DNA of 22,634 nt, taken from assembly GCA_965662725.1 (NCBI GenBank), contig CBFIIT010000028.1:1-22634 (forward strand), read 5' to 3'. This document shows positions 1 through 8,458 of this stretch, in pieces. The position numbers and the translations under genes were made by a program. The number at the start of each line of letters is the position of its first letter. The first letter of the stretch is position 1. Under the pieces are notes generated by a model. That model had not been told where the DNA came from. It saw only the letters and a list, made by a program, of their open reading frames with translations, and searched no databases. This DNA comes from UBA8337 sp965662725 (GTDB lineage: Bacteria > Pseudomonadota > Alphaproteobacteria > RS24).

Positions 1-168
1 TGCTTACTCCGCCGACTTATCACCTGTCGGTGATGCCCTGGCGCAGGGCGCACTAAATCTCACATAAGCTCGATAAGTGCTTACTCCGCCGACTTATCAC
101 CTGTCGGTGATGCCCTGGCGCAGGGCGCACTAAATTTCGCATAAGCTCGATAAGTGCTTACTCCGCCG
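1..168. repeat. 77-bp tandem repeat with internal hairpins
   Basis: Two complete 77-bp units (1-77 and 78-154) differ at only two positions (59 and 62 of the first unit). A third, partial copy (155-168) is the last 14 bases of the amidohydrolase gene including its stop codon. Each unit carries two back-to-back perfect hairpins: ATCACC/GGTGAT with a 4-base loop (19-34) and GCCCTG/CAGGGC with a 3-base loop (35-49). The unit also holds CTTATC near its start and GATAAG at its end, which could close an outer stem. The window begins exactly at a unit boundary, so the array may continue to the left. There is no spacer variation, so it is not CRISPR. It may act as a transcript end or mRNA-stabilising structure; that part is inference. 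Confidence 0.9.
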
Positions 169-1898
169 CTAATTTGGTTTCTGCTTCGCCTTGTGGGCCG
201 CGCACCAGCTTGCCCGGCATTTTGCCGGTCGGCTCACCGTCTTCATAGGTAATCACCCCATCGACAATGGTGTAGCGATAGCCATCGATTTTTTGAATGA
301 GACGACGCCCACCGGCCGGCAAGTCATAAACCATTTCAGGCTCGCCCAATTGCAGCGCGTCAAAATCAATCACATTCATATCGGCCTTCATGCCCGGCGC
401 AATAATGCCGCGATCATGCAGCCCATAAAGCGCGGCAGTGTCGGCGGTTTGTGCTTTCACCGCTTCCTCCAGTCCAAAGCGCGCGCCACGGCTGCGGTCG
501 CGTACCCAATGGCTCAGCAAATAGGTCGGAAAGCTGGCATCGGTAATGACACCGCAATGCGCCCCGCCATCCGATAGGCTCAGCACGGTATTATCCGATT
601 GGAACATCTCATGGATATGGTCGTAATTCTGATTGGCATAATTCAAAAGCGGCAAGAACACGTAACCGCGCCCATCATTTTCCTTCGGCTTCGGCAATCG
701 CCGCGATACTGTCTTTGCCTTCCGGCTCATAATTCGGCACACCGTCTTGCAGCAGCCGGAACATATTGTTAAAGCCCAGCGTAATCAGCGCGCCAATGCC
801 TTGGCCTGATGGCAAGCCTTCACCATCATGGTCGCTATTTTCCATAAAATAAGGCGCGCCATTGATAATCGCTTCGCGCACTTCCGGTTTTTTCAACTCG
901 TCAATACGCGCACGCGGCTCCATGTCCGCATAGGGCTGATATTCCGGATGTAAGGCGAATGGATGCACGGTGCTTTCCCAGCCAAGAATAAGCCCCGGTG
1001 CGCGCAGCGCGATTTGCGCTTTGATATTGGCACCATCGGCAACCGCATCTTCGGTCATTTGCAATAGGGTTTTCCAGCTATCCTTTTCCATCGGGTTTTG
1101 CAGCAGCGCATAGGTGACCGGCAGGCCGGTTTTTTGCGACATTTCGGCCATCCAACCGAATTCTTTTTCGGCCGGATTAAGGTCAGAGGCCATTTCAAAC
1201 ACGCCATGGCCGCCGCGCCGCATGCCATCGGCAATGCCCAATAACTCATCTTTATTGGCGAAAGTGCCGGGCACGGGTTCACCGTCTTTTGATAAATGCA
1301 GCATGGTACGTGAAGTTGAAAAGCCCAGCGCACCGGCTTTAATGCCCTGTTCGACGATTTCTGCCATCTGTTCAATATCGTCAGCTGTAGCCGCTTCATT
1401 ATCAGCGCCGCGTTGCCCCATTACATAAGCGCGCACCGCACCATGCGGAATTTGCGTCGCGATATCCATTGCGCGCGGCAACTTGTCCAGCGCGTCGAGA
1501 TATTCCGGAAAAGTTTCCCATTGCCAATCAATCCCCTCGGCCAGTGCGGCCCCCGGAATATCCTCAACACCTTCCATCAAATTGATAAGCCAATCATGCT
1601 TATCGGCTTTGGCCGGTGCGAAACCGACGCCGCAATTGCCCATAACGGCAGTGGTGACGCCATTCCAGCCCGATGGGCTGAGATAGGGGTCCCATGTCAC
1701 TTGGCCGTCATAATGGGTATGAATATCGACCCAACCCGGTGTTACCAAATCACCTTTTGCGTCAATTTCGGTTTTGGCTTTTGCGTCAATCGTGCCAATT
1801 TCGGCAATCTTTCCGTCTTTGACGGCAATATCGGCCATGCGAGCGGCAGCGCCTGTGCCGTCTACCAATTTGGCATTGCGAATAATCAGGTCAAACAT
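158..1898 (-). pseudogene. N-acyl-D-amino-acid deacylase-like amidohydrolase, frameshifted
   Basis: Two overlapping frames together make one amidohydrolase of the D-aminoacylase type (hydrolysis of N-acyl-D-amino acids or related amides, metal dependent). The first frame (675-1898, 407 residues) starts MFDLIIRNAKLVDGTG and holds the metal-binding HxH in DIHTHYDGQ. It stops at a TGA near 684. The second frame carries the C-terminal part from about 690 to 158, including SDGGAHCG, TADTAALYGLHDRG and APGMKADMNVIDFD, all family-typical. Joining them gives a protein of about 580 residues, the usual length. The break lies in a run of four A just before the TGA; skipping one A restores the frame. It could be a true mutation, a sequencing error or, less likely, programmed slippage. 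The start is supported by GGGAGA about 6 bases upstream. The 3' end is duplicated in the tandem repeat. Confidence 0.85.
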
Positions 1899-1971
1899 AT
1901 CGTATCTCCCAAAAGTCTATTGTGACCAGTCTGAAACAAAGCTAGGCTTGATGTAAATAGGGAGATTTCCG

Positions 1972-3321
1972 ATGCGCACAAAAACCATAATATACGCGCT
2001 GGCTTTTGCAGCTTCTGTTTCGCAAGCCATCGCTGGTGATGCAGCCTTATTGGGCACCAAATTGACACTCAATGGCGCGGATCCGAATGCGTCGGCAGAT
2101 GGCATGATACCGGCTTATACGGGTGGCATTACCACACCACCGACCGGGTATGTTGAGGGCGAAGACCATATCGACCCTTATGCTGATGACGCTCCATTAT
2201 TTACCATTACCGCCGATAATATGGCGCAATATGACAATCGCCTGAGTGCCGGTCAAAAAGCACTGCTGCAGCGTCATCCGCAAAGTTTCCGCATGGATAT
2301 TTATCCGGCGCGGCGTTCATGTGCGTTGCCGCAACCGGTTTATGATGAAACCCGAAAAAATGTCGACCGCGCGAAATTGGTCGATGATGGCAATGGGGTT
2401 CAGAATGCGCGTGTCGGTGTTCCGTTTCCGATACCTGATAAGCCGGTAGAAATTTACTGGAATCATAATTTTCATTGGTATGGGCATCGCTATCACGCCA
2501 TTACCAGCGGCGCGAATGTTTATCCGAATGGCAGTTTGACCAAAGTTGTCCGTGAAGATTGGCGCTATAATTATTACGCTGACCCGCAAGGGCCGGACCC
2601 GAAATATAAAAATGACCAGTTTCATTGGATGGGTATTTGGCGCGCCCCGTCGCGGTTCAATGGCTCCGGCTTTTCAATGACCAATACCATCAATCAGGTC
2701 AAAGAGCCGCGAAATGGCGTTATTTTCCGTCCTGATACGCGCAAAATCATGCGCACCACACCGGCGGCGGTTACTTATGATGGCCCGCTTTCAACCGCCA
2801 ATGGGCTGCGTAATAATGACAATATGTTTTTATTCGGCGGCGCGCCCGACCGCTATGAGTGGAAACTGCGCGGCAAGCAGGAAATTTTTGTGCCCTATAA
2901 TGCTTATAAGGCCTCGGCATCAACCACCACCCATGATGAATTAATGACGGTGAACCACCTTAATCCTGATTATTTGCGCTATGAATTGCACCGCGTTTGG
3001 GTGCTCGAAGCGACCGCGAAAGCGGATAGAAATCCGGCTTTCGCCAAGCGCGTGTTTTACGCCGATGAGGATAGCTGGATTTTTCTGATGGCCGATTTGT
3101 ATGACCCGGATTTGAAATTGACCCGTGTGCAGCACGGCTTCGTCAAAAACTATTACGAGGCGCCTGCCTGCGTGCTCGAATTTGATGTGATGTATGACCT
3201 TGCTTCGGGGCGATATAATGTTGACCATATCAAGCTGGAGCATGGCCCGGCCGATTTGGATTATGATTTAAAAACCGGCGATTTCGGTTCTTCCGCATTG
3301 CGTCGCAAAGTGGGCCGTTAA
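1972..3321 (+). CDS. DUF1329 family secreted protein
   Basis: A 449-residue protein recognised as DUF1329 from its overall pattern, including an early DGMIPAYTGGI stretch, VYPNG and a late FVKNYYEAPAC segment. Residues 1-21 form a signal peptide (MRTKTIIYALAFAASVSQAIA, with likely cleavage before GD), so the mature protein should be periplasmic or attached to the outer membrane. DUF1329 proteins are often compared with LolB/LolA-type folds and are commonly found beside DUF1302 barrels and RND exporters in proteobacteria; none of those partners is here. The exact function is unknown. The start has GGGAG upstream. It is divergent from the amidohydrolase across 73 bases, and its stop shares one base with the following methyltransferase start (TAATG), suggesting translational coupling. 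Confidence 0.88.
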   Translation: MRTKTIIYALAFAASVSQAIAGDAALLGTKLTLNGADPNASADGMIPAYTGGITTPPTGYVEGEDHIDPYADDAPLFTITADNMAQYDNRLSAGQKALLQRHPQSFRMDIYPARRSCALPQPVYDETRKNVDRAKLVDDGNGVQNARVGVPFPIPDKPVEIYWNHNFHWYGHRYHAITSGANVYPNGSLTKVVREDWRYNYYADPQGPDPKYKNDQFHWMGIWRAPSRFNGSGFSMTNTINQVKEPRNGVIFRPDTRKIMRTTPAAVTYDGPLSTANGLRNNDNMFLFGGAPDRYEWKLRGKQEIFVPYNAYKASASTTTHDELMTVNHLNPDYLRYELHRVWVLEATAKADRNPAFAKRVFYADEDSWIFLMADLYDPDLKLTRVQHGFVKNYYEAPACVLEFDVMYDLASGRYNVDHIKLEHGPADLDYDLKTGDFGSSALRRKVGR

Positions 3322-3929
3322 TGCAGTTACCGATTGAGTTGGCCAGCGTAAAAGGTTTTCTCGACGCGGCGGAAGGCGCTGCGCTTTATGCGGCGGCTGA
3401 AGAAATGGCAGCGCAGGGGCTGTGCGTCGAAATCGGCTCTTATTGCGGCAAGTCGACGATTATTCTCGGCACGGCTTGCCAAAAAGCCGGCGGCACTTTG
3501 CTGGCCATTGACCATCACCGCGGCTCGGAAGAAAATCAACCGGGCGAAGAGTATTTCGACCCTGAACTTGATGATGGCGAGGGCGGTATGTCTTCGCTAT
3601 TGCAGTTCCGCGCCAATATCCGCCGTGCCGGTTTGGAAGATACGGTTGTTCCCGCGCTCGCGCCTTCGCAAATGGTGGCGCGCTTGCCTTTGGCCGCTCC
3701 GGCCTTTGTTTTTATCGATGGCGGCCATTCCATGCCCGCTGCTTTGGCCGATTATCGCAATTGGGGTGTGCGGGTGATGCGTGGCGGTCTTTTGGCCATT
3801 CATGACGTGTTTCCGAATGAAGCCGATGGCGGCCGCCCGCCGCATGAGATTTATAAGCTGGCTCTGCATAGCGGCCTGTTTGAAGAAGAAAAAGCGGTGA
3901 AGTCTTTGCGTATTCTGCGCCGCGTTTAG
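3321..3929 (+). CDS. class I SAM-dependent methyltransferase (Methyltransf_24-like)
   Basis: A 202-residue protein with a Rossmann methyltransferase core: SAM-binding loop VEIGSYCGKST (about residues 35-45), an acidic end of strand 2 in LLAIDHH (about 60-66), and FVFIDGGHS (about 129-137), typical of the small methyltransferase 24 class. The substrate cannot be told; relatives act on sugars, small molecules or O-methyl acceptors. The ATG overlaps the stop of the DUF1329 gene by one base, so the two are probably co-transcribed and coupled. The 3' end overlaps the convergent toroid-protein gene by 4 bases (3926-3929), leaving no room for a terminator between them. Confidence 0.82.
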   Translation: MQLPIELASVKGFLDAAEGAALYAAAEEMAAQGLCVEIGSYCGKSTIILGTACQKAGGTLLAIDHHRGSEENQPGEEYFDPELDDGEGGMSSLLQFRANIRRAGLEDTVVPALAPSQMVARLPLAAPAFVFIDGGHSMPAALADYRNWGVRVMRGGLLAIHDVFPNEADGGRPPHEIYKLALHSGLFEEEKAVKSLRILRRV

Positions 3930-4972
3930 CGGTCTGTGAGAACCCTGCAAGCGGGGGTGATTTTCAGCACTGCATCATGTGCCAGTATAACCGCGCCTGC
4001 TGTCCATGCCGGGCGTTCAACCGGCCAAAAGGCGTTTTCTTCAACCTGTTTGCCCATCCAATATGCGCCGTTCTCATCGCGGAATTGCCCCAGCCAACCA
4101 AGCATTTCTTCGGCTTTATCTTGTTGGCCATGCCCCACCAGCGCCATGATAAGCTCCGCCGTTTCAGCCACTGTCACCCATGGCTCGTCTTCAACGCAGC
4201 GACAGCCAAAGCCGTCTATGACGAAATCATCCCAGCGCGATGAAAGCCGCGCGGTTTCTTGGCTATGGCTGAGCGCGCCCGATAAAACCGGATAATACCA
4301 ATCCATTGAATAGCGTGTTTTCGGTTCCCATGTGCGGTCGAAACGCTGCGGCTTATGGGCCAGTGCATCAGCCAGCTTTTCACGCGCGGTCCGCCATACG
4401 GTGCTGTCATGGCCCAGCGCATCGGCCAGTTTTTCGGCGCATATCAGGCTTTTATGTATCGAGCTATTGCCGGTCACCAATGCATCATCTTCCGGTGTGC
4501 CGGGGTCGCGCGCGGTCCAACGAATATCGCCTTCCGGTTCTTGTAGCGCGACAACAAAGTCAATCGCTGCTTTGACCATCGGCCAATTGGCGGCGATGTA
4601 ATCCAAATCCCCATGCAGCTTATGATGGTGCCAAATCGCGGTGGCGATATAGGCGATAAAATTAGTGTCACGCACTTTGTGACCCTCTTCGACGCCTTGC
4701 ATGGTGAACTGATGCAACTCTTCATCAATCGGCACGGCGCTGCCCAATTGTCCCCACCATGAGCCGTCTTCGGCTTGGCTATTGCGCAAAAAAGCAATCG
4801 CATGTTCGGCCGCATCACGCTGGCCGATAAGGTTCAATCCCATCGCCGCTTCCAAATGGTTCCACGGGTCAATGACACCGTTTTTAAACCATGGGATAGA
4901 GCCGTCGGGATTTTGCAGCGCCAATATCGTATCGCGTGCGCCGTCAAATGTGCCGTCGGTAAGAACGCTCAT
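3926..4972 (-). CDS. alpha/alpha-toroid (prenyltransferase/glycosidase-like) protein
   Basis: A 348-residue soluble protein with repeated motifs of the alpha/alpha-toroid fold shared by terpene cyclases, protein prenyltransferases and six-hairpin glycosidases: QNPDGSIPWF near residues 20-29, SQAEDGSWWG near 66-75 and FRDENGAYWMG near the C-terminus. There is no signal peptide and I cannot identify a catalytic acid or a DDXD-type motif, so activity is open. Such proteins are usually annotated as prenyltransferase or hypothetical. The ATG at 4972 overlaps the TGA of the upstream methyltransferase (TGATG); a TTG one codon earlier is possible. It is the last gene of the GT4-methyltransferase unit, which suggests a role in handling the same glycan or lipid-linked product. 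Confidence 0.7.
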   Translation of the reverse strand: MSVLTDGTFDGARDTILALQNPDGSIPWFKNGVIDPWNHLEAAMGLNLIGQRDAAEHAIAFLRNSQAEDGSWWGQLGSAVPIDEELHQFTMQGVEEGHKVRDTNFIAYIATAIWHHHKLHGDLDYIAANWPMVKAAIDFVVALQEPEGDIRWTARDPGTPEDDALVTGNSSIHKSLICAEKLADALGHDSTVWRTAREKLADALAHKPQRFDRTWEPKTRYSMDWYYPVLSGALSHSQETARLSSRWDDFVIDGFGCRCVEDEPWVTVAETAELIMALVGHGQQDKAEEMLGWLGQFRDENGAYWMGKQVEENAFWPVERPAWTAGAVILAHDAVLKITPACRVLTDR

Positions 4973-5712
4973 CAACTTGATGCGCTTTCAGACGTTTCCG
5001 GCTTGGTGAAATAAAGCACCACGCTTTTGCCCATGAGCGGGTCGGCCAATGCCGATAAGGCGCGCAAGGGCAGAGGGTTTTTCAAAATCTCGACTTCCAG
5101 CAATTTCTTATAGCCACGGACCAGCAGGTTTTTGTCATTATTGACGCCAACCGCGCAACGCAGCCACCAATAGGGGCTGTGTAGGCCGTGCTTTAAATGC
5201 TTGCCGGCAAAGGTGAAACCAAGCGCTTCAAAATCAGTGCGTAAATCGGCGGCGCGGAAAATCCGCACATGGCCGCCCGGCGTGTTGTGATAGTCTTCCG
5301 AAAACAGCCAGCAAATTTTCTCCGGCCAAGCGTGGGGCACTGAAATACCGATTTTGCCGCCGGGTTTCACAATCCGCCAAATTTCCGTCAGCGCCCCTTG
5401 GTAATCGGGAATATGCTCCAGCACTTCAGAGCAAATAAGCCGGTCAAATTGATGATCGGCAAAGGGCAATTGCAGCGCATTGCCGACCATTAAATCATAG
5501 CGTCGCTGATGGCCGGTTTGCGGCTCCAAATCAGGATGCGCGGCAAACCCCGCTTCGGTAATTTTGACATCGTCAAAGCCAAGGTCGAGACCGACGGCAC
5601 GGCAGCGTTTATTGAAATAAGCGGCATGGGTATGGCGGCCATGGCCGCAGCCCAAATCAAGCAGATTATGGCCGTCTTGCAAGTCCAGCTTTTTGAGGTC
5701 AATGGTTTGCAT
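4972..5712 (-). CDS. class I SAM-dependent methyltransferase (Methyltransf_11-like)
   Basis: A 246-residue protein with the classical methyltransferase motif I LLDLGCGHGRHT (about residues 17-28), the acidic loop VGLDLG (about 40-45), motif II VGNALQLPFADHQFD (about 77-91) and CSEVLEHIPD followed by IVKPGGKIGISVP. These are typical of the UbiE/Methyltransf_11 group. The substrate is unknown. It begins three bases after the stop of the GT4 glycosyltransferase and its stop overlaps the start of the toroid protein, so it is the middle gene of a three-gene operon. Methylation of a sugar or lipid intermediate made by the glycosyltransferase is the simplest inference. Confidence 0.82.
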   Translation of the reverse strand: MQTIDLKKLDLQDGHNLLDLGCGHGRHTHAAYFNKRCRAVGLDLGFDDVKITEAGFAAHPDLEPQTGHQRRYDLMVGNALQLPFADHQFDRLICSEVLEHIPDYQGALTEIWRIVKPGGKIGISVPHAWPEKICWLFSEDYHNTPGGHVRIFRAADLRTDFEALGFTFAGKHLKHGLHSPYWWLRCAVGVNNDKNLLVRGYKKLLEVEILKNPLPLRALSALADPLMGKSVVLYFTKPETSESASS

Positions 5713-5715
5713 GGT

Positions 5716-7026
5716 TTAAAGCGAAACGCCGTGATGCGCCGCCAATGTGCGCCGATATAGGGCAACAACATCGCGCGCGCAACGCTCCCATTTAAAGCTG
5801 TCGAGAATATGCTGCCGTGCCGCGACGGACATTTTCTCGCGTCGCGCCGGGTCTTTCAGCAAGCCGTCAATCGCATCAGCCAAGGCCGGCGGATTGGAAT
5901 GGGGCACAACAAGTCCGGCATCACCGACCACTTCAGGCAGCGAGCCGCCATTCGTGGCCACTAATGGTACGCCGCAAGACAATGCTTCCCCGGCCGGAAA
6001 GCCAAAGCCTTCATAAACCGATGGCGACACGGCAATGGTCGCCTCGGCGTAAAGGTCACGAATATCTTCGCTGGTAAGGCCGGATACGAATTTCACCCGA
6101 TCGCGAATGCCGAGCCGGTTCAACTCATCCATGGTTTGCCCCTCGCGCAATCGCCCGACAACCAGCAGTTCCAAATCAGGATGCTCAACCAATAGGCTGT
6201 TATAGGCGCGAATGAGATAAATCAGCCCTTTCAGCGGCACATCGGCACTGGCAGTCACCATCAGTCGATTGGTTTTGCGTTCAATATGCGGCTGCGGGGT
6301 GAATAATTCATGGTCAATGCCATGATGAATGCGGGTCATCCGGTCAGCAGCAATGCCGAAATCTTTTTCAACATCGCGCTTGGTGCTGTCGGATACAACA
6401 ATGAGTGGGTCAAGCTGGCGCGCCACTTTGATTTGCATATTGAGGAAAGAATACCAGCGCCATTTCAGGAATTTGATATGCGGCCATTTGGCGTGTGCAA
6501 TATCAATGCGCTTATCCATGGTAATCGGGTGATGAATTGTGCCGACAACCGGCAGTCCCATATCGCGCACATCCAGCATGCCGTAACACAGGGTTTGATT
6601 GTCATGCATGATGTCATATTGGTCGATTTTATCGCGCATATATTCGGCCATACGGACGCCGAAAGTATACGGTTCCGGAAAACCGCCCCAATTATGACTC
6701 CACCATTCAAATAAATCTGTCTTATTCGATAAAATATCGCGATTGAGGCAGGCAATCGGATTTTCCCGCGCATACATATCCAAAGAGGGCAGTTTTATCA
6801 GCCCGACGCGCTTATCCAATATCGGATAGGGCGGGCCTGAAATCACATCGACATGGTGACCGAGATCGACCAGTGCTTTTGAAATCAAACGCATGTAAAT
6901 GCCCTGGCCGCCGGTATGCGGATCAGAGCGATAGCTCGGCAGAAGGATACGCAAAGGAGCATCGCCCTTAATCGCTTCAATGGGTATGGCACCGGTCTCG
7001 CCAATGCGTGTTTCCGGACGGTTCAT
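5716..7026 (-). CDS. GT4 family glycosyltransferase
   Basis: A 436-residue GT-B glycosyltransferase. The N-terminal acceptor domain has PHTGGQGIY (residues 36-44), the usual glycine-rich loop; the C-terminal domain has SVYEGFGFPAGEALSCGVP with the E-x7-E pair at Glu339 and Glu347 that binds the nucleotide sugar in GT4 retaining enzymes. No membrane segment is apparent. It should transfer a sugar from an activated donor to a cell-envelope or lipid acceptor at the inner face of the membrane; donor and acceptor cannot be read from the sequence. It is the first gene of the operon running through the methyltransferase to the toroid protein. The ribosome-binding site is weak (GGGG about 6 bases upstream). 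Confidence 0.88.
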   Translation of the reverse strand: MNRPETRIGETGAIPIEAIKGDAPLRILLPSYRSDPHTGGQGIYMRLISKALVDLGHHVDVISGPPYPILDKRVGLIKLPSLDMYARENPIACLNRDILSNKTDLFEWWSHNWGGFPEPYTFGVRMAEYMRDKIDQYDIMHDNQTLCYGMLDVRDMGLPVVGTIHHPITMDKRIDIAHAKWPHIKFLKWRWYSFLNMQIKVARQLDPLIVVSDSTKRDVEKDFGIAADRMTRIHHGIDHELFTPQPHIERKTNRLMVTASADVPLKGLIYLIRAYNSLLVEHPDLELLVVGRLREGQTMDELNRLGIRDRVKFVSGLTSEDIRDLYAEATIAVSPSVYEGFGFPAGEALSCGVPLVATNGGSLPEVVGDAGLVVPHSNPPALADAIDGLLKDPARREKMSVAARQHILDSFKWERCARDVVALYRRTLAAHHGVSL

Positions 7027-7081
7027 GAAGACCCCAAAACATCAATTCGAAATTGGCGCGACTATAAGTGGCTATCGAGCT

Positions 7082-7108
7082 TGCCTCAAGGGTTGAGGCA
7101 GATTTTTT
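7082..7108 (+). terminator. hairpin with T-tract, read on the + strand
   Basis: TGCCTCAA (7082-7089) and TTGAGGCA (7093-7100) form a perfect 8-bp stem with a GGG loop, followed by GA and six T (7103-7108). This is a good intrinsic terminator for transcription on the + strand, yet both flanking genes run on the - strand. On the - strand the hairpin sits just after the epoxide hydrolase stop codon but lacks a following T-tract. Confidence 0.65.
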
Positions 7109-8100
7109 CAGGCAAAACGCCGCATCACCCAATCTTGCATCAGCGCCGCCAATTGCTCCGGTTGTTCATTTTGCGTCCAGTGGCCGCATTTCTCAATGAT
7201 ATGGGTTTCCAAATCATCGACATATGTCGACATGCCGTCGGCCATGCTGGGCGGTAAGACGCGGTCATCAGCGGCGCAAATCATCAGGCTGGGCTGCACG
7301 ACTTTTTGCGTCACACCTTCGCTCATCTGCCAATTACGGGTGAAATTGCGATACCAATTTATCCCGCCACGAAAACCTGCGCGCTGAAAGCCGTCGAGAT
7401 AATATTGAAAATCTTCCGCATTAAATAGCGGCACGCCGGGCCATTTCGCTTCATCATCTTTCAGCATATTGAGCAGTTCAATGCGCGTCCAAGCCTCGCT
7501 GGGCAGCGCAATGTCTTGCTCCAAACCACCGCTTTGTCGATACATCATGCGCAGTAAGCGCGCCGGATCTGAATCAAACACCGCTTCGGCGCGGCCATAA
7601 TCTTGAAACATCACAATATAAAAATCATCACCCATCGCGCCGCGCATAAGCTGTATCGGGTCATCGCTGAGGCGCGGGATAAACGGCGTATTGACGCCGA
7701 TGAGACCGGCAATGCGGTCTGGGTGATGAAAGGGCAATTGCCAAATCATAATGCCGCCCCAATCATGGCCGGCAAACACCGCTTTATCGATCGCATAAGC
7801 GTCCAGCAAATGTGCCATATCATCGGTCAAATGCTTCATATCATAAAGCGGTACGCCGCTTTCATCACCGCTATCATTTAACGCTTTGCCGGTCATGCCG
7901 AAGCCGCGTTGTTCGGGCACAATCACATGCAATCCGGCTTCAACCAAAAGCGGTACAACTTTGCGCCAGCTATAAGCCAATTCCGGCCAGCCATGGCACA
8001 ACACCAGTGACGGCATGCCATCGCGCTTTTCACCGGCTTCAAAAACCGCAATGCGTAAATCAGGCAGGTCTAAATATTTGGGATTTTGCCAATCAATCAT
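7108..8100 (-). CDS. alpha/beta hydrolase, epoxide hydrolase-like
   Basis: A 330-residue alpha/beta hydrolase. It has the oxyanion motif HGWP (residues 36-39), the nucleophile aspartate in GHDWGG (Asp113), a lid with candidate ring-opening tyrosines (Tyr161 in DDFYIVMFQ and Tyr250 in GINWYRN), an acidic residue in AADDRVLPP (Asp278 or Asp279) and the catalytic histidine in CGHWTQNEQPE (His307). An Asp nucleophile with HGWP and lid tyrosines is typical of soluble epoxide hydrolases, which open epoxides to diols through a covalent ester; haloalkane dehalogenase is the main alternative. It is cytosolic, with no signal peptide. It starts 14 bases after the small secreted-protein gene and is probably in one transcript with it. 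Confidence 0.85.
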   Translation of the reverse strand: MIDWQNPKYLDLPDLRIAVFEAGEKRDGMPSLVLCHGWPELAYSWRKVVPLLVEAGLHVIVPEQRGFGMTGKALNDSGDESGVPLYDMKHLTDDMAHLLDAYAIDKAVFAGHDWGGIMIWQLPFHHPDRIAGLIGVNTPFIPRLSDDPIQLMRGAMGDDFYIVMFQDYGRAEAVFDSDPARLLRMMYRQSGGLEQDIALPSEAWTRIELLNMLKDDEAKWPGVPLFNAEDFQYYLDGFQRAGFRGGINWYRNFTRNWQMSEGVTQKVVQPSLMICAADDRVLPPSMADGMSTYVDDLETHIIEKCGHWTQNEQPEQLAALMQDWVMRRFA

Positions 8101-8114
8101 GTCTAGAGATTAGC

Positions 8115-8381
8115 TTATTTTTTCATCAAGTAATCGGATTTTTTGGCGCGGCGAATATCGCTTAAGCACGGCTCATCATCAGTATACAGGAAGGCGTAAA
8201 TATAGCCATCATCGCCATCCATCACCAAACGGCAAAAGCCCAGCTCGCTATCGGGTTTGTTTTTCGGGCATTCAGCCAAATCAAGATGCGGAATATTGCC
8301 CTCAAATTCCGAATACGGCACCGGACAATCGGCTGCCATAACCGGCGAGATAAAAAGCGAAAAAGCAAATAAGAAGCGCAT
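8115..8381 (-). CDS. small secreted cysteine-containing protein
   Basis: An 88-residue protein that I do not recognise. Residues 1-17 (MRFLFAFSLFISPVMAA) are a clear signal peptide, so the mature chain of about 70 residues is probably periplasmic. It has four cysteines (19, 38, 50, 72), suitable for two disulfides, and a lysine-rich C-terminus ending LMKK. I chose the ATG at 8381 because GGAGG lies 6 bases upstream and the signal peptide starts there; the open frame extends further upstream without such signals. There is no lipobox. It lies between the dipeptide epimerase and the epoxide hydrolase, all in the same direction. Confidence 0.72.
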   Translation of the reverse strand: MRFLFAFSLFISPVMAADCPVPYSEFEGNIPHLDLAECPKNKPDSELGFCRLVMDGDDGYIYAFLYTDDEPCLSDIRRAKKSDYLMKK

Positions 8382-8458
8382 GATAAACCTCCGCTGCGAG
8401 ACTTGGTAAACGGCAGAATACGTGCCGGTACTTTCCAGACACTTTAGCACGGCGAAAC

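Noticed and set aside
1..168. Possible CRISPR array
   Set aside because: The 77-bp units are contiguous with no spacers, and no cas gene is present.
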